Assembly: GCF_004193775.1 (NCBI RefSeq)
Contig: NC_041012.1
Span: forward strand, 14,157,223 to 14,221,222
Reading direction: 5' to 3'
Length of the DNA: 64,000 nucleotides
Source: Glycine soja
Taxonomy: Eukaryota; Streptophyta; Magnoliopsida; Fabales; Fabaceae
In this document: positions 23,517-34,546 of the stretch, piece by piece
Layout: every line of letters starts with the position of its first letter
How positions within the stretch are numbered: the stretch's first letter is position 1
Position numbers and translations under genes: made by a program
The notes under the pieces: model-generated
What the model saw: the letters and a program-made list of their open reading frames with translations, nothing else
What the model was told of the DNA's origin: nothing
Database searches by the model: none

Positions 23517-23999
23517 CAAATTTTGTCTAAAACATACTTAGACACTTCCTGAGCAGGTACGAGCAGTTATGCAAGTGGGATCAGCAACTTTCATTATCAG
23601 AGTAATCAAGCACAGCGGTATCTGTAGTGGCGACAGCAAAATTCTGCAAGTTGCAAGTCGTTTCCAGGATGTCAAGACATCTCACGTGACATCAGCTTTC
23701 TGCTCCCCCTGTCTCCATGCTCCTACTGCTGTGAAGCAGTTCACTGCAGCATCTTCTATCAACTACTAGTTTCAGTAGCTTACATCAATCATCATCAGCA
23801 GCAGTAGTATAAATACTACTCCCCCTCAAAGTCATATAACTACTACTCCCCCTCAAAATCATAAATCATGCATAATATAATATCCTACTACTCCCCCTTT
23901 TTAGACAGAATTTGGCAAAAGTAGAATGCATGAAATTAATGTGCAAATATTACAGACCAATAACTAGTAAAAGTAAAAGCAAAAATAAAGGTCTGATGG
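23517..23999 (-). other. SIRE1-like 3' untranslated region
   Basis: A 480-bp non-coding stretch between the envelope-like stop and the polypurine tract. On the plus strand it contains several short 'tactactccccctca' repeats (23816-23900), which read as purine-rich repeats in the element's RNA. No frame is supportable. Confidence 0.7.
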
Positions 24000-25970
24000 T
24001 CATGGGGTGGCATCAGAATCATCATCATCTGATTCTGTATCCTCTGCTGCATCTTCTTCTTCCTCAGCTGCTTCTTCTTCTTCCTCAGCTGCTTCTCCAT
24101 CATCAATGCCACTGTCTGAGAGTCTTTTGATCAGGCGTTCCAGCTCCATTTTCTTCTCTGTGGTGGCTTTGATGGTTGCTTCCAGCACCTTGCATGTGTC
24201 CTTGAGTTCAGCAATCAAAGCATCCTTGGACACAGCACCTGAAGCAGCAGCTTTCCCTGATGTCGAGACAATGTCTGGGACATGTGTCCCCTCAAACAGT
24301 TTGTAATGCAGGGACAGAGCAGATTCTCTCTTCTTCACAGAGTCAATGTTGTTTAAAATATTGGGATGTTGACTCAACATAATGCCACACAATACAGTTG
24401 GGAAGGCAATGGGTAATTTGACAGCAAAAGATTCTGAATGCTTAACAGTTTGATCAAAAATATAGTTATTAAATTTGGACTTGGTTCCAACAGCATACAG
24501 AAATTTACCCAAACCTGTGGCAACAGTGGAAGTATGATTGGTGGGTACCCAGTTTGCAGTGCCAATCCTATGCAGGATTGCATACTTCACACTTAGCTTC
24601 CCTGCAGAAAGCTTCCCTTTCTTTGGCCAATGCTGGACTTGTTTGGCAGTGATTTCCTTGGCAATTTGATGCTCAGAAACAGCAATATCCACCACTCCTT
24701 CAGTTGGTCTGCCCAGGTATTTGTTGATTACAGCAGGGGAGAATCTAACACATTTTCCTCTGACAAACACTTTCTGATACTCATCACTCTTTCTGTTTGT
24801 TATGTCAGAGGGAATGTTGACAATGAATTCCCTGACTAGGCTTTCATAACAATCTCCCAACTTGGTGACTGTTTTCAGCAGTCCAGCAGCCTTGATGAGG
24901 TCCATGATCTCCTTGCAATCTAAGGCATCTCTTCCCAGTTCTCTTTCTAAGGCAAGTCTGCGTTGATATACAAATTTCCACCTTTCAACATTGCCAATGG
25001 AGTGGAATGAAATGTTGTCCAATGGTGCATCAGGGACATTTCCAGGCACCTTTTTCCCTGATTTCTTGGCCCTCTTGATGTCGGGAACATCTAGTTCGAC
25101 ATCATCATCAGAATCAGATGAGGAAATTTCTTTCCTCTTCTTGGAAGGGATTGCAACTTTGCTCCATCTGGATGTGGTAGGAGTGATTGGTGTGCTCTTC
25201 TTCTGTGCCATAGTTTTGATTCGTCCAGACCTAGTAATGGGGGTTTTTCCCTTTCTGCTTTGTAATCTTTCTGCAATGCCAGGTGCCAACTTGTTGGCAA
25301 TGGGTTCCTCATCAGATTCTACTTCTTCTAGGTCAATGAGGTCACCTGGAGCAGGTTCTGGTGCCCTTGGTGCAGGGGTCTCCTCTGTGGCTTGATCCTC
25401 TTCCTCTGTTGATTCCTCTTTACTGGATGAAGAGAGGACTTCAGCATTTGGGGTGGAAGATGTTGGAACATCTTTATCAGCATCAGGGACAGAAGCATTT
25501 TTCAGAATGCTACTCACAATACTGCGGATCTTCTTATCCATCTCCGTGTCTACTTCCCTAGGACTTGTTGCAAGGCTAGGGTTTTCAGAAATCTTCACTC
25601 CCTGTTGTCTTTTGGGGACCAGTTTCTCAGGAACAGGGGCTTGACCAGGAAACATTTGTATGGGTTGGATATTGAATTCAGGTTGTTCCTGGTTTGATGG
25701 TGCTTTGGTGGATGATGGAGATGATGGTACAGAGGGTGAACCAGGAGATGAAGTTTCTTTTGGTGAGGTAGCCATGGAGAAGCAGAGCCTTTGGAGTGGT
25801 TTCGTGAATCTCTGAGAGGTGTTGGGAAATGCTGATGACAACGAGATTACCACGAAAATATGAGTTTGAATGAGGAATGTAGAGGGACGTGTGAAGCAAC
25901 GGTCGAATTTGTTTTGGCCCAGTAGTGAACGCGCTATTAACGTTTGAGCATGTTCAGATAAAAGTAATTG
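24000..25970 (-). CDS. Envelope-like ORF of the SIRE1-like element
   Basis: The frame is open from the codon after the pol stop (25970) to TGA (24000-24002). It is in the same phase as pol, with 39 codons before the first near-start GTG (25851-25853) and the first ATG at 25773-25775. From that region: Ser/Pro-rich N-terminal third, basic patches (KSGKKVPG), then a central globular part with KSDEYQKVFVRGKCVRF and FAVKLPIAFPTVLCGIML (a hydrophobic stretch), a coiled-coil segment (about 60 residues near the C-terminus) and an acidic Glu/Asp tail. This agrees with the SIRE1 envelope-like protein, whose function is not established. A readthrough signal at the pol stop suggests expression as a pol extension. 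Confidence 0.85.
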   Translation of the reverse strand, partial: QLLLSEHAQTLIARSLLGQNKFDRCFTRPSTFLIQTHIFVVISLSSAFPNTSQRFTKPLQRLCFSMATSPKETSSPGSPSVPSSPSSTKAPSNQEQPEFNIQPIQMFPGQAPVPEKLVPKRQQGVKISENPSLATSPREVDTEMDKKIRSIVSSILKNASVPDADKDVPTSSTPNAEVLSSSSKEESTEEEDQATEETPAPRAPEPAPGDLIDLEEVESDEEPIANKLAPGIAERLQSRKGKTPITRSGRIKTMAQKKSTPITPTTSRWSKVAIPSKKRKEISSSDSDDDVELDVPDIKRAKKSGKKVPGNVPDAPLDNISFHSIGNVERWKFVYQRRLALERELGRDALDCKEIMDLIKAAGLLKTVTKLGDCYESLVREFIVNIPSDITNRKSDEYQKVFVRGKCVRFSPAVINKYLGRPTEGVVDIAVSEHQIAKEITAKQVQHWPKKGKLSAGKLSVKYAILHRIGTANWVPTNHTSTVATGLGKFLYAVGTKSKFNNYIFDQTVKHSESFAVKLPIAFPTVLCGIMLSQHPNILNNIDSVKKRESALSLHYKLFEGTHVPDIVSTSGKAAASGAVSKDALIAELKDTCKVLEATIKATTEKKMELERLIKRLSDSGIDDGEAAEEEEEAAEEEEDAAEDTESDDDDSDATP

Positions 25971-25973
25971 CTA
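25965..25973 (-). promoter_or_regulatory. Leaky-stop context TAG CAA TTA at pol end
   Basis: The pol stop TAG (25971-25973) is followed in frame by CAA TTA. UAG-CAA-UUA fits the CAR-YYA consensus known from tobacco mosaic virus replicase readthrough. Stop suppression has been reported for SIRE1's envelope-like protein. The in-frame continuation without another stop for 656 codons agrees with it. Confidence 0.8.
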
Positions 25974-28900
25974 TAAATCCTCTAGCAGACAAATGCCCAG
26001 CTTGCCCCTCAGTTTTTCAAACTGATTTGCATCCAATGCCTTTGTGAAAATATCTGCTATTTGTTCCTCAGTGTCAACATGCTCCAGTGTGATAACTTTA
26101 TCATCTACAAGATCTCTAATATAGTGATGTCTAATGTCAATGTGCTTGGTTCTGCTGTGTTGAACAGGATTTTTAGAAATATTAATAGCACTCAAGTTGT
26201 CACAGTACAATGTCATGACATCTTGTTCGACATTGTACTCCTTAAGCATCTGCTTCATCCAAACTAGTTGTGAACAGCTGCTTCCTGCTGCAATATACTC
26301 TGCTTCTGCAGTAGATAGGGACACACAGTTCTGCTTCTTGCTGAACCATGAAATAAGATTGTTGCCCAAATAGAAACATCCACCAGAAGTGCTTTTTCTG
26401 TCATCTGCACTTCCAGCCCAATCAGCATCACAATACCCAACCAGCATTGAATCTGAACAATGACAGTACATAATCCCATAGTTACTGGTGCCATTTACAT
26501 ATTTCAGAATTCTCTTTACTTGATTCAAGTGACTTATCTTAGGATTGGCTTGATATCTTGCACAAACTCCTACTGCAAAGGTGATGTCAGGTCTGCTTGC
26601 TGTTAAATATAGTAAGCTCCCAATCATGCTTCTGTACAGACTTTGATCAACACTGGTGCCAGCTTCATCTTTTGACAGCTTCAAGTGAGTAGGTGCAGGT
26701 GTTCTTTTATGGCTTGCATTTTCCATCCCAAACTTCTTGACAATGTTCTTTGCATACTTGCTTTGTGAGAGGAATATGGAGTCTTCCATCTGCTTCACTT
26801 GGAGTCCCAGAAAATAAGTCAGCTCTCCAACAAGACTCATCTCAAATTCAGATTGCATCTGTTGGACAAAATGTCGAAGCATCTCATTCGACATCCCTCC
26901 AAACACAATGTCATCAACATATATCTGTGCTATCATCAAGTTTTCAGCATCTTGTTTGACAAAGAGAGTCTTGTCAATTCCTCCCTTCCTATACCCTTGC
27001 TGAGTAAGGAACTCTGTTAGCCTTTCATACCAAGCTCTTGGAGCTTGCTTCAATCCATAGAGAGCCTTCTTGAGCCTGTATACATGATCTGGATGAGTTG
27101 GATCTACAAATCCCTTTGGCTGCTCCACATAGGCTTCTTCATTCAGGTATCCATTCAGAAACGCGCTCTTCACATCCATCTGGTACAGCTTGAATTTGAG
27201 GATGCAAGCTACACCAAGTAACAATCTGATGGACTCAAGTCTAGCAACAGGGGCGAAAGTTTCATCAAAGTCTACACCTTCAATCTGAGTGTAGCCTTGA
27301 GCAACAAGTCTGGCCTTGTTTCTGGTTATAACACCTTCTTCATTGGTTTTGTTCTTGAAGATCCACTTGGTGCCAATCACATTAGTTCCCTCGGGTCTAG
27401 GAACTAGCTCCCAAACTTCATTCCTTTTGAATTGCTCCAATTCTTCTTGCATAGCATTGATCCAGAACTCATCAGTCAGTGCCTCTTTCACATTCTTGGG
27501 CTCAATTTTGGAGACAAAACATGAATTGGAGACAATCTCAATCTCCCTTGATCTTGTAGTGACTCCTCTGTTTGGATCTCCTATAATCAGCTCCTTGGGG
27601 TGCATCTTCTGGATTCTAATGGAGGGACTCTTGTCAGGTTGATTGATGTTTGGTTCATCTGTAGCAGAATCAGAGTTTTCTGCATTTTCTGCACTTTTAG
27701 CTGTATCTGCTACATTGTCTCCCGATGTTCTGACATCTTCTTCGACATCCTTCTTTCTTGCTGGAGTTAGATCATCAACAACCACATTGATGGATTCCAT
27801 CACAGTTCTGGTTTTGGAATTGAATACTCTATATGCTCTGCTGTTTGTAGAGTATCCCAAGAATATTCCTGCATCACTCTTGGGATCCATCTTTCTCCTT
27901 TGCTCTCTATCTGCCAAAATGTAACATGGACTTCCAAAGATGTGGAAGTGCTTGACAGTTGGCTTCCTCCCTTTCCAGATTTCATACAGTGTGGTTGGAG
28001 TCCCTCTTCTAAGTGTGACTCTGTTGTGGATGTAGCACGCTGTGTTCATGGCTTCAGCCCAGAGATTATAGGGAAGTTCTTTGGCATGAAGCATGACCCT
28101 AGCAGCTTCTTGCAAAGTCCTGTTTTTCCTTTCAACTATGCCATTTTGTTGTGGTGTAATGGCTGCAGAGAACTCATGAGTGATGCCTTCAGATGTGCAG
28201 AATTCAGTAAACTTGCTGTTTTCAAACTCTCTGCCATGGTCACTCCTGATTCTCTTGATGACACAGTCTTTTTCTCTTTGAAGTCTTAGACTCAACTCCT
28301 TGAATACTTCAAAGGTGTCTGATTTCTCTCTGATAAAGTTGACCCAGGTAAATCTGGAGAAATCATCCACAACAACATAGGCATACCTCTTTCCTCCAAG
28401 GCTTTCAACTTGCATAGGCCCCATCAAGTCCATGTGAAGTAGTTCCAGCACCCTGGAAGTGGTCTGATGTTGAAGCTTCTGGTGGGACATCTTGATTTGC
28501 TTTCCAATCTGACATTCACCACAGATTCTGCCTTCTTCTATTTTCAGATTGGGAATGCCTCTAACAGCACCTTTGTCAATGATTTTCTTCATGCCTCTTA
28601 AGTGCAGATGTCCAAATCTTTGATGCCATATTTTGACTTCATCTTCTTTGGAGAGTAGACATGTGGAGGAGTAACTGGTTTCTTGAGGTGTCCATAGGTA
28701 ACAGTTGTCCTTTGATCTGCTGCCCTTCATTAGAACTTCACTCTTCTCATTTGTCACCAAGCATTCTGACTTTGTGAAGTTTACATTGAATCCTTCATCA
28801 CACAACTGACTGATGCTGATCAAGTTCGCAGTCAGTCCCTTCACCAGCAGTACTTTGTTCAGACTAGGAAGTCCATCATGGACTAGCTTTCCCATTCCAG

Positions 28901-29663
28901 TGATCTTTCCTTTAGAGCCATCTCCAAATGTCACATAGCTAGTGGAGCAAGGTTCAATGTTCACCAGGAATTCTTTAACTCCTGTCATGTGTCTGGAACA
29001 GCCGCTATCTAGGTACCAATCTTCCTTAGCTGATGCTCTAAGTGAAGTATGAACAACAAGACTAACAATCTTGTGTTTTGGAACCCACATCATCTTCCTT
29101 CCGCTGCTGCTACTTTGAGTTCCATGATGTGGATGGCCATGTAGATGATAACAAAAGGGCTTTATGTGACCATACTTGCCACAGTAGTGACACCTCCACT
29201 TCTTTCTTTTGCTCTTTTTCTGCTGCGTTCCATGATGTCGAGACCGATGTTGTGACATCGTGGCTCCAGTGCTGTTTTTGGCAGGAACAAATTCTGTCAT
29301 GGTTATTCTGCCAGCAGATTTATGATTAAACCCAAGTCCTCTCTGGTTTCCAACATTCTTCCCAAGCAGTAGCACCTCATCAAGCATATCTGAGCCTTTA
29401 TTCAGCATCTTTATTGATTTTGTCATGTTTTCCAGTTTAGAGTTCAGAAAACCAACTTCTCCTTTAAGCTCAGAGATCTCCTCTTCATGTGCCTCCTTCT
29501 CAGCCTCCAGATTTGCAATGACCTTCTTCAGTTGTGCTTCTTGCTGAAGAATCTTCTCACTTTTGATGCATAGTTTTCTATAGGATATAGCAAGCTCATC
29601 AAAAGTGATTTCAATATCACTTGAATCTTCATCAGATTCAAATCTCCCAGTGAGTGCATTCAC
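25971..29663 (-). CDS. pol: Pol polyprotein of the SIRE1-like element
   Basis: 1,230 residues in the open part. Order: coiled-coil leader (~25-90), a CCHC knuckle [14 protein letters not shown] (158-171), protease DSGCSRH (219-225), integrase zinc region (H347, H352, C381, C384), integrase core D412, D475 and E511 with the exact 35-residue spacing, RT with [11 protein letters not shown] (D830) and intact YVDD (915-918), and RNase H with [16 protein letters not shown] and [14 protein letters not shown]. All catalytic residues checked are present. The displayed start is only the first Met after a stop; the natural product is a gag-pol fusion in the same phase as gag. It ends at a TAG with a readthrough context. 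Confidence 0.95.
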   Translation of the reverse strand: MNALTGRFESDEDSSDIEITFDELAISYRKLCIKSEKILQQEAQLKKVIANLEAEKEAHEEEISELKGEVGFLNSKLENMTKSIKMLNKGSDMLDEVLLLGKNVGNQRGLGFNHKSAGRITMTEFVPAKNSTGATMSQHRSRHHGTQQKKSKRKKWRCHYCGKYGHIKPFCYHLHGHPHHGTQSSSSGRKMMWVPKHKIVSLVVHTSLRASAKEDWYLDSGCSRHMTGVKEFLVNIEPCSTSYVTFGDGSKGKITGMGKLVHDGLPSLNKVLLVKGLTANLISISQLCDEGFNVNFTKSECLVTNEKSEVLMKGSRSKDNCYLWTPQETSYSSTCLLSKEDEVKIWHQRFGHLHLRGMKKIIDKGAVRGIPNLKIEEGRICGECQIGKQIKMSHQKLQHQTTSRVLELLHMDLMGPMQVESLGGKRYAYVVVDDFSRFTWVNFIREKSDTFEVFKELSLRLQREKDCVIKRIRSDHGREFENSKFTEFCTSEGITHEFSAAITPQQNGIVERKNRTLQEAARVMLHAKELPYNLWAEAMNTACYIHNRVTLRRGTPTTLYEIWKGRKPTVKHFHIFGSPCYILADREQRRKMDPKSDAGIFLGYSTNSRAYRVFNSKTRTVMESINVVVDDLTPARKKDVEEDVRTSGDNVADTAKSAENAENSDSATDEPNINQPDKSPSIRIQKMHPKELIIGDPNRGVTTRSREIEIVSNSCFVSKIEPKNVKEALTDEFWINAMQEELEQFKRNEVWELVPRPEGTNVIGTKWIFKNKTNEEGVITRNKARLVAQGYTQIEGVDFDETFAPVARLESIRLLLGVACILKFKLYQMDVKSAFLNGYLNEEAYVEQPKGFVDPTHPDHVYRLKKALYGLKQAPRAWYERLTEFLTQQGYRKGGIDKTLFVKQDAENLMIAQIYVDDIVFGGMSNEMLRHFVQQMQSEFEMSLVGELTYFLGLQVKQMEDSIFLSQSKYAKNIVKKFGMENASHKRTPAPTHLKLSKDEAGTSVDQSLYRSMIGSLLYLTASRPDITFAVGVCARYQANPKISHLNQVKRILKYVNGTSNYGIMYCHCSDSMLVGYCDADWAGSADDRKSTSGGCFYLGNNLISWFSKKQNCVSLSTAEAEYIAAGSSCSQLVWMKQMLKEYNVEQDVMTLYCDNLSAINISKNPVQHSRTKHIDIRHHYIRDLVDDKVITLEHVDTEEQIADIFTKALDANQFEKLRGKLGICLLEDL

Positions 29664-29735
29664 ATCTCTGTCAGAATCACTTTCTTATTCACTCTCTGTA
29701 TCATCAGACCGACATACAGAAAGTCCTTTCCTCTA
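29664..29735 (-). other. Gag-pol junction with two in-frame stops
   Basis: Gag (ending at 29733) and pol (from 29663) share a reading phase, and the 23 codons between them read as ordinary polyprotein, broken by TAG (29733-29735) and TAA (29685-29687). Each stop is one C-to-T change from a glutamine codon. The context after the first is AGG, which is not the CAR-YYA type, so these look like mutations and not programmed signals. Confidence 0.75.
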
Positions 29736-30698
29736 CTTCTTGAGATGGGTGGGACATTCAGCTTTGATGTGCCCATAGCCTTCACACCCATGGCATTGAA
29801 TTCCTTTGCTGTGACTGGGCTTTTCATCTGACTTTTTGTGGTATTCACTACCTTTCCTGATGTCGAAAGGGATGTTCCGGACATGTGGTTTCTGCCTCCT
29901 GTCCATTCTGTTCAGCACTTTGTTGAACTGTTTTCCAAGGAGCACAACTGCGTTAGTCAGACCTTCATCAGTATCCAGGTCATACTCATCTTCTTCTCCT
30001 TCATCATTGGACACGAACGCCAGGTTCTTGCTCTTCTTTTCAGTCCTATCCGAGAGTCCTAGCTCAAAGGTTTGAAGGGAACCAATGAGTTCATCTACTC
30101 TCATGTTGCAAATGTCTTGGGCCTCCTCTATTGCAGTGACTTTCATGTCAAATCTCTTAGGCAAAGATCTGAGGATCTTTCTCACCAGCTTTTCATCTGT
30201 CATCCTTTCTCCCAAGGCAGTGCAAGCATTGGCAATCTCAAGAATGTTCATGTGGAAGTCATGAATACACTCTTCCTCCTTCATCTTCAGATTTTCGAAT
30301 TTTGTAGCCAATAGTTGCAATCTGGACATCTTCACTTTGGAGGTTCCTTCATGAGTGGTTTTCAGGATCTCCCATGCATCCTTGGCAACTGTGCATGTGT
30401 TGATCAATCTGAAGATATTCTTGTCAACTCCATTGAATAGGGCATTCAAGGCTTTGGAGTTTCCAAGTGCCAATTCGTCTTCTTCTTTTGTCCAGTCTTC
30501 TTCTGGCTTTAATTCATCAGTGAGCTTTCCTTCTGTGTTCAGCATCTTGGGATGTTCCCAGCCTTTGATGACAGCTTTCCAGGTTCTGCTATCCAGTGAT
30601 TTAAGGAAGGCCACCATCCTTGCTTTCCAGTATTCATAGTTGGTTCCATCCATAATTGGTGGTCTGTTCACTGGTCCTCCTTCTCTCTCCATGTTCAT
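29733..30698 (-). CDS. gag: Gag of the SIRE1-like element
   Basis: A 321-residue frame starting at an ATG about 44 bp inside the primer site. It has the UBN2/copia Gag signature (NRPPIMDGTNYEYWKARM, then LMNALFNGVD-like and KILRSLPKRFD) and a CCHC zinc knuckle CHGCEGYGHIKAEC at residues 302-315. Gag assembles the cytoplasmic particle. The frame stops just after the knuckle at TAG 29733-29735, whereas it probably once ran on into pol, since pol is in phase. Confidence 0.93.
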   Translation of the reverse strand: MNMEREGGPVNRPPIMDGTNYEYWKARMVAFLKSLDSRTWKAVIKGWEHPKMLNTEGKLTDELKPEEDWTKEEDELALGNSKALNALFNGVDKNIFRLINTCTVAKDAWEILKTTHEGTSKVKMSRLQLLATKFENLKMKEEECIHDFHMNILEIANACTALGERMTDEKLVRKILRSLPKRFDMKVTAIEEAQDICNMRVDELIGSLQTFELGLSDRTEKKSKNLAFVSNDEGEEDEYDLDTDEGLTNAVVLLGKQFNKVLNRMDRRQKPHVRNIPFDIRKGSEYHKKSDEKPSHSKGIQCHGCEGYGHIKAECPTHLKK

Positions 30699-30742
30699 CA
30701 GAATTTATCTCCCTAGATCTCACTCAGTGATTTAGAGTGCCC

Positions 30743-30754
30743 GCTCTGATACCA
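30743..30754 (-). other. Primer-binding site (tRNA-iMet)
   Basis: On the minus strand TGGTATCAGAGC follows the 5' LTR end by two bases. It is the perfect 12-base complement used by most plant copia elements. Confidence 0.95.
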
Positions 30755-30756
30755 AT

Positions 30757-31757
30757 TGAAATTCTGATACCAATGACAGATGTCGTACCGGATGTCACGA
30801 CATCACGCTTCAGAACATGCAGATTATATTTGACAGTATGAACAGATTAAACAAGTAAATAACACAAGAAAATTGTTAACCCAGTTCGGTGCAACGTCAC
30901 CTACATCTGGGGGCTACCAAGCCAGGGAGGAAATCCACTAAAATAGTGTTAGTTCGAAGATCTAACAGCCACTGTTTACAACCTTCTCACCTAACCACTA
31001 CCCATGCAACCTCTACCTAAGAGCCACTCTTAGATATGAGAACCCCTCTCACTCCCTCTCAATCACTCTCCCGTGTTTACAAATAAATCAAAGACACAAC
31101 AGAGATTGCTCTCTGAACAATAGAGATCAACTCTACACACTCAGGTCCAACACTTGATGTTAGTGTAACATCAAGGTGGCTCACAAAACACTCAAGTCCC
31201 AAAACTCACAAAATAACTCTTCAATCTCGGACTTGGTAGAAAACTCGTGCAGCCTTCATGTTTATATAGCAGTGTGCGTATCTGGGCTGCAACAACTTGC
31301 GCTGGATAAGATCTATCATTCTCCTGAAAAATCTGCACTTAAAGATCTAAAAGATAAAGTTTGATCTTTTAGTTTTTATCTTTAATCTTTAATCCCTGAA
31401 CGAACTATTCAAGTTTGTAATTCGAACTTTAATTATCTTTTAATTCGTTCCTAAAGATAGATCGCCAAATCTGTTGCTAACTGCACATTAATCTGTTAAA
31501 GATATAACAGATTTATGTGTCCAGTATTTTCGGGCAGGATGTCCTGGACATCGTATCCGACATCGTGGATCCTGCAGCTTCAATTCTTCATTTGACATTT
31601 TATCTTGCCTTGTGCATTGTGCAGCCCCAATCTGATTCCTTGTCATAACGTTGGACATCATGTGCAGCAACTCCAGCTTTCCTTCATTGTCTAAGTGCTT
31701 ATGTTTTAACAAAATTTTAGCCAATCTTTTAAAGCTCAGTAAAGCTAAGCACTAACA
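30757..31757 (-). repeat. 5' LTR of the SIRE1-like element
   Basis: Identical by eye to 22502-23502. It carries the promoter; a TATATAAA box in element orientation is at 31261-31268. The LTR start TGTTAG is at 31757 and is followed outward by the target duplication. Confidence 0.97.
31261..31268 (-). promoter_or_regulatory. TATA box of the 5' LTR
   Basis: TATATAAA on the minus strand, about halfway through the LTR, where plant copia transcription normally starts. The copy in the 3' LTR is at 23006-23013. Confidence 0.6.
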
Positions 31758-31762
31758 ACCTC

Positions 31763-32321
31763 TTCTCTACTGTTAATGAAGTATATATGATCATTAATGC
31801 TACTGTGTGGAAGGAAGTTGCTAGTCTGGACATGGGTGGAGTCTGCAAGTTTGATGAAACTATAGATGGTTACAACAAGATGCAGATCTATAGGGGAATG
31901 TTTCTTGATCCTGTTAGGATTTTGAGAAATCACTAAGGAGTTGGTGGATTGACTGTTGAGGACAAAATGCTAGTATACCTCATCACCTACATTCTCACAC
32001 CAAGGTCAAGCAATCATGCTCAGGTACCAGATGATGATCTGCAGATAGTTTATGGTATGAAATAAGGTATCAAGATGAATTGGGTACTGCAAATTGAAGA
32101 CATTATGTTGAAATGTCATCGCCTTGTGGATTATGAGTTTCCATATGTTGTGCTTGCCTCTAATTCGTTGACTACTTTAAGGTTGATGTCTTTGATGAGA
32201 TTGTGGATTTTACCAAAGCCTCTAGTGAGATAACTGAAAGACATCCCAAGACACTTGGTATAAGGTATGTTGATCACGAATGGATAATGGCTGTAGAGCC
32301 TACTACTGGGAACACTGAAGA
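31763..32321 (+). pseudogene. Envelope-like third ORF of old copia element, 3' part
   Basis: It continues the frame interrupted at 22501 (VNEVYMIINATVWKEV, KMQIYRGMFLDP), then a TAA near 31934, and further coding-like sequence (LVYLITYILTPRSSNHAQ; DDLQIVYGMK) with TAA near 32063 and a frameshift by about 32165. It is cut off at 32322 by a gypsy LTR, so neither the C-terminus nor the 3' LTR of the copia element is present. Confidence 0.65.
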
Positions 32322-34280
32322 TGTAACACCCTGAAATTTCGATAACTTAGAATTGATGTTTAATGTATTTCCCATGTTATTTGATCATTTGATTGATTTG
32401 AATGATTTGAGGTGTTGTGTGAATTATCCATGTGTGATTTGCTTAATATGGATGTTGAGTTATGTGGAGTTTAATTGACCTAGGTTAAAATTATGAGATT
32501 TCAAGTCTTATCCAAACATGTTCCTATAACACGACGATCTCAGATTTGTTAGCCGTAAGATCACCTTCATATTTGGACTATAGGTTCAAAGCTCAAGTCT
32601 GCATGTTTTGACTGTTGAGATTGTCTAGATAACATTTTTGGATAGTTTGCTTAGCAAGACAAGCGCGCTAAGTGAAATTCCCAAGTGAAACAAGCTCAGT
32701 GCCAAAAGTGGATTTCTGCTTAGTGAAACAAGCTCGCTAAGAGAGATCTACAGATTATAAATACATCCAACAACATAAAATTACGTATTTTGAGATACCT
32801 CTTTCTAAAACTTGTGCCCAAAAACCCTAAACCCTCATTCTCCATCACCCATGACCACCGGTGGCCACCACGAGCTGCTGTTGCTTGCCACCAGACCAAC
32901 ACACAGAGAGGAACACTTTAATCAGAGAAAAATCCTTAGAATTCACCTCAAGGATTCAGCGGAGAACAAGCTCCCAATCCTTTCTTTCGTAGTTTCTGGT
33001 AATCATAACTTCTATGCCTTTCTCCTAGTTAGTTTGAGCTTTTCTTAGTGTCTCTTGTGTTTTGGGTATCGTAATAGGATATTTTTAATCTTTATTGGAA
33101 AAAACCTTGAAAATGAGACATTGAAAAAGTTATCTTTTTATAAAATTGATGTTATTTTTGTGACCTTCGCTGAACCCCAGTCACATTGGTGTGATTAGAA
33201 TTTCAAAATGATGTCTCTTTGTAGTAGAACCCAAAATACCCATTAGCCCTTTTGATTTGACAAGGGTAATTAAACCCAAATGTTATTATTAACCTTGTTT
33301 CTGAAATCTATACTAAATTCTCTTCGATTTGGTATATAGAACTTTGTGTTTGGACCAACGAATGTGAACAAGAGAGGTCTTTGAGCGACGCAGAGAGGAG
33401 CTTACGAAGAGCTCATGATAGGTGAGGTGAGTTTATGTTGATTTACCGCTTTGATAATGTAGTTGGGGTCAGGGAACCCAACTATAGTGATGTATGTCTG
33501 TCCCTGTTGCATGCCGATTTTCAAGAAAAACTGTGTTTTTGACTAATGGGATGTAGTTAATTGTTATTGATGATAGAAATTATGAATGATATCGTTGTTG
33601 TATGAGATTTGTCTTGTCTGAAGACTTGGGGAGTGTGAATCCCAGGCATAAGAATTTATATGTATATATATGGAATGCGATTACTGGTGACGTTGATAAC
33701 ATAGAGATAAAATGATGTTGATGTTTCTGATAATAATGATATGAGATAATGTAGATATTTATGATAATAATGATATAAGGTGATGTTGATGTTTATGATG
33801 ATGATGATATGAGATGATGTTGTTGTTTATGATAATGTTTGTGTGAGATGATGTTGATATTGATGATGATATTGAGATGAGATGATGTTGATGATGATAA
33901 TGACATTGAAATGAGATAATGTTGATGTTGATGATATCATTGTGATGATGTATGATGTGTATGTACACGTACATGAGGGGTGCAGTGACCAAGTTAGATG
34001 TCCTTGGTGGGGGAAATAAAGTGGTTAAAGAGTTTTAAGCATCTCTGTAGGGTGATGGCTTAGAATCTTTAATTATTCAGCGTATTGATGGTGTCCATAT
34101 TTCATATTTCATACTGCTTGGAAATAGTATAAACTTTGTCAATAAGTACTTATAATTTTTCATGAGGGAAAATACTTGTACTTGGGTGCATGTCACTTGG
34201 TTTGGAACTCCCTTGAGACTCATGTTGATCACCATGGTGGGGGAGGGAAGTTGTCTGTGCAGGATATGGTGACCTCGTAT
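32322..34280 (+). mobile_element. Gypsy LTR (TGTAACACCCTGAAATTTCG type)
   Basis: It starts TGTAACACCCTGAAATTTCG and follows 41325-43032 and the reverse of 7950-11716 over most of its length: the GCTTAGCAAGACAAGCGCGCTAAG block (32650), ATTATAAATACAT (32755), 'atggccaccggtggccacc'-like, 'tttataaaattgatgttattt' (33137) and a GAT-rich tract (33690-33960). The right edge near 34280 is a truncation where it meets the minus-strand gypsy element; no PBS or coding region of its own follows. Confidence 0.8.
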
Positions 34281-34531
34281 TTATTATTATTATTATTTTA
34301 TTTTTTGTATGTTAAAACAGTAAAAACAGTAACAAAACAAAACAAATACAAGAAAATAGAAAAAAATAGTAAGAAAAATAGAAAAACATACAAATATAGA
34401 AAACAGACAGAACAACAAACAAAAAACAGATACAAACACAAAAACTAAACACAATACAAAAACAAAAAACAACAACAGATACAGAAAAATAGTAAACATT
34501 AAACAGAAACAAAAAACAGATTTTTTTCTAA

Positions 34532-34546
34532 ACCCTCCCCCACCAC
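34532..34546 (-). other. Polypurine tract of the minus-strand gypsy element
   Basis: GTGGTGGGGGAGGGT in element orientation, about 110 bases past the integrase stop. This is typical of plant gypsy elements, which often have GTGGGGGAGGG here. The next 250 bp (34283-34530) are A-rich on the plus strand and non-coding. Confidence 0.7.

Larger units (their letters stand above)
22497..31762 (-). mobile_element. SIRE1-like Ty1/copia retrotransposon, nearly intact, with target duplication
   Basis: The element proper is 22502-31757 (9,256 bp) on the minus strand, bounded by the 5-bp duplication ACCTC (22497-22501, 31758-31762). It has 1,001-bp LTRs that look identical, a primer site, gag, pol, an envelope-like frame and a polypurine tract. 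Order and content match the Sirevirus genus, and the family looks like soybean SIRE1. It lies in the envelope-like frame of an older copia element, and removing it plus one ACCTC restores that frame. Two stop codons at the end of gag are the only obvious lesions. Confidence 0.95.

Noticed and set aside
24007..24306. Serine-rich plus-strand frame
   Set aside because: Antisense shadow of the acidic tail of the envelope-like ORF.
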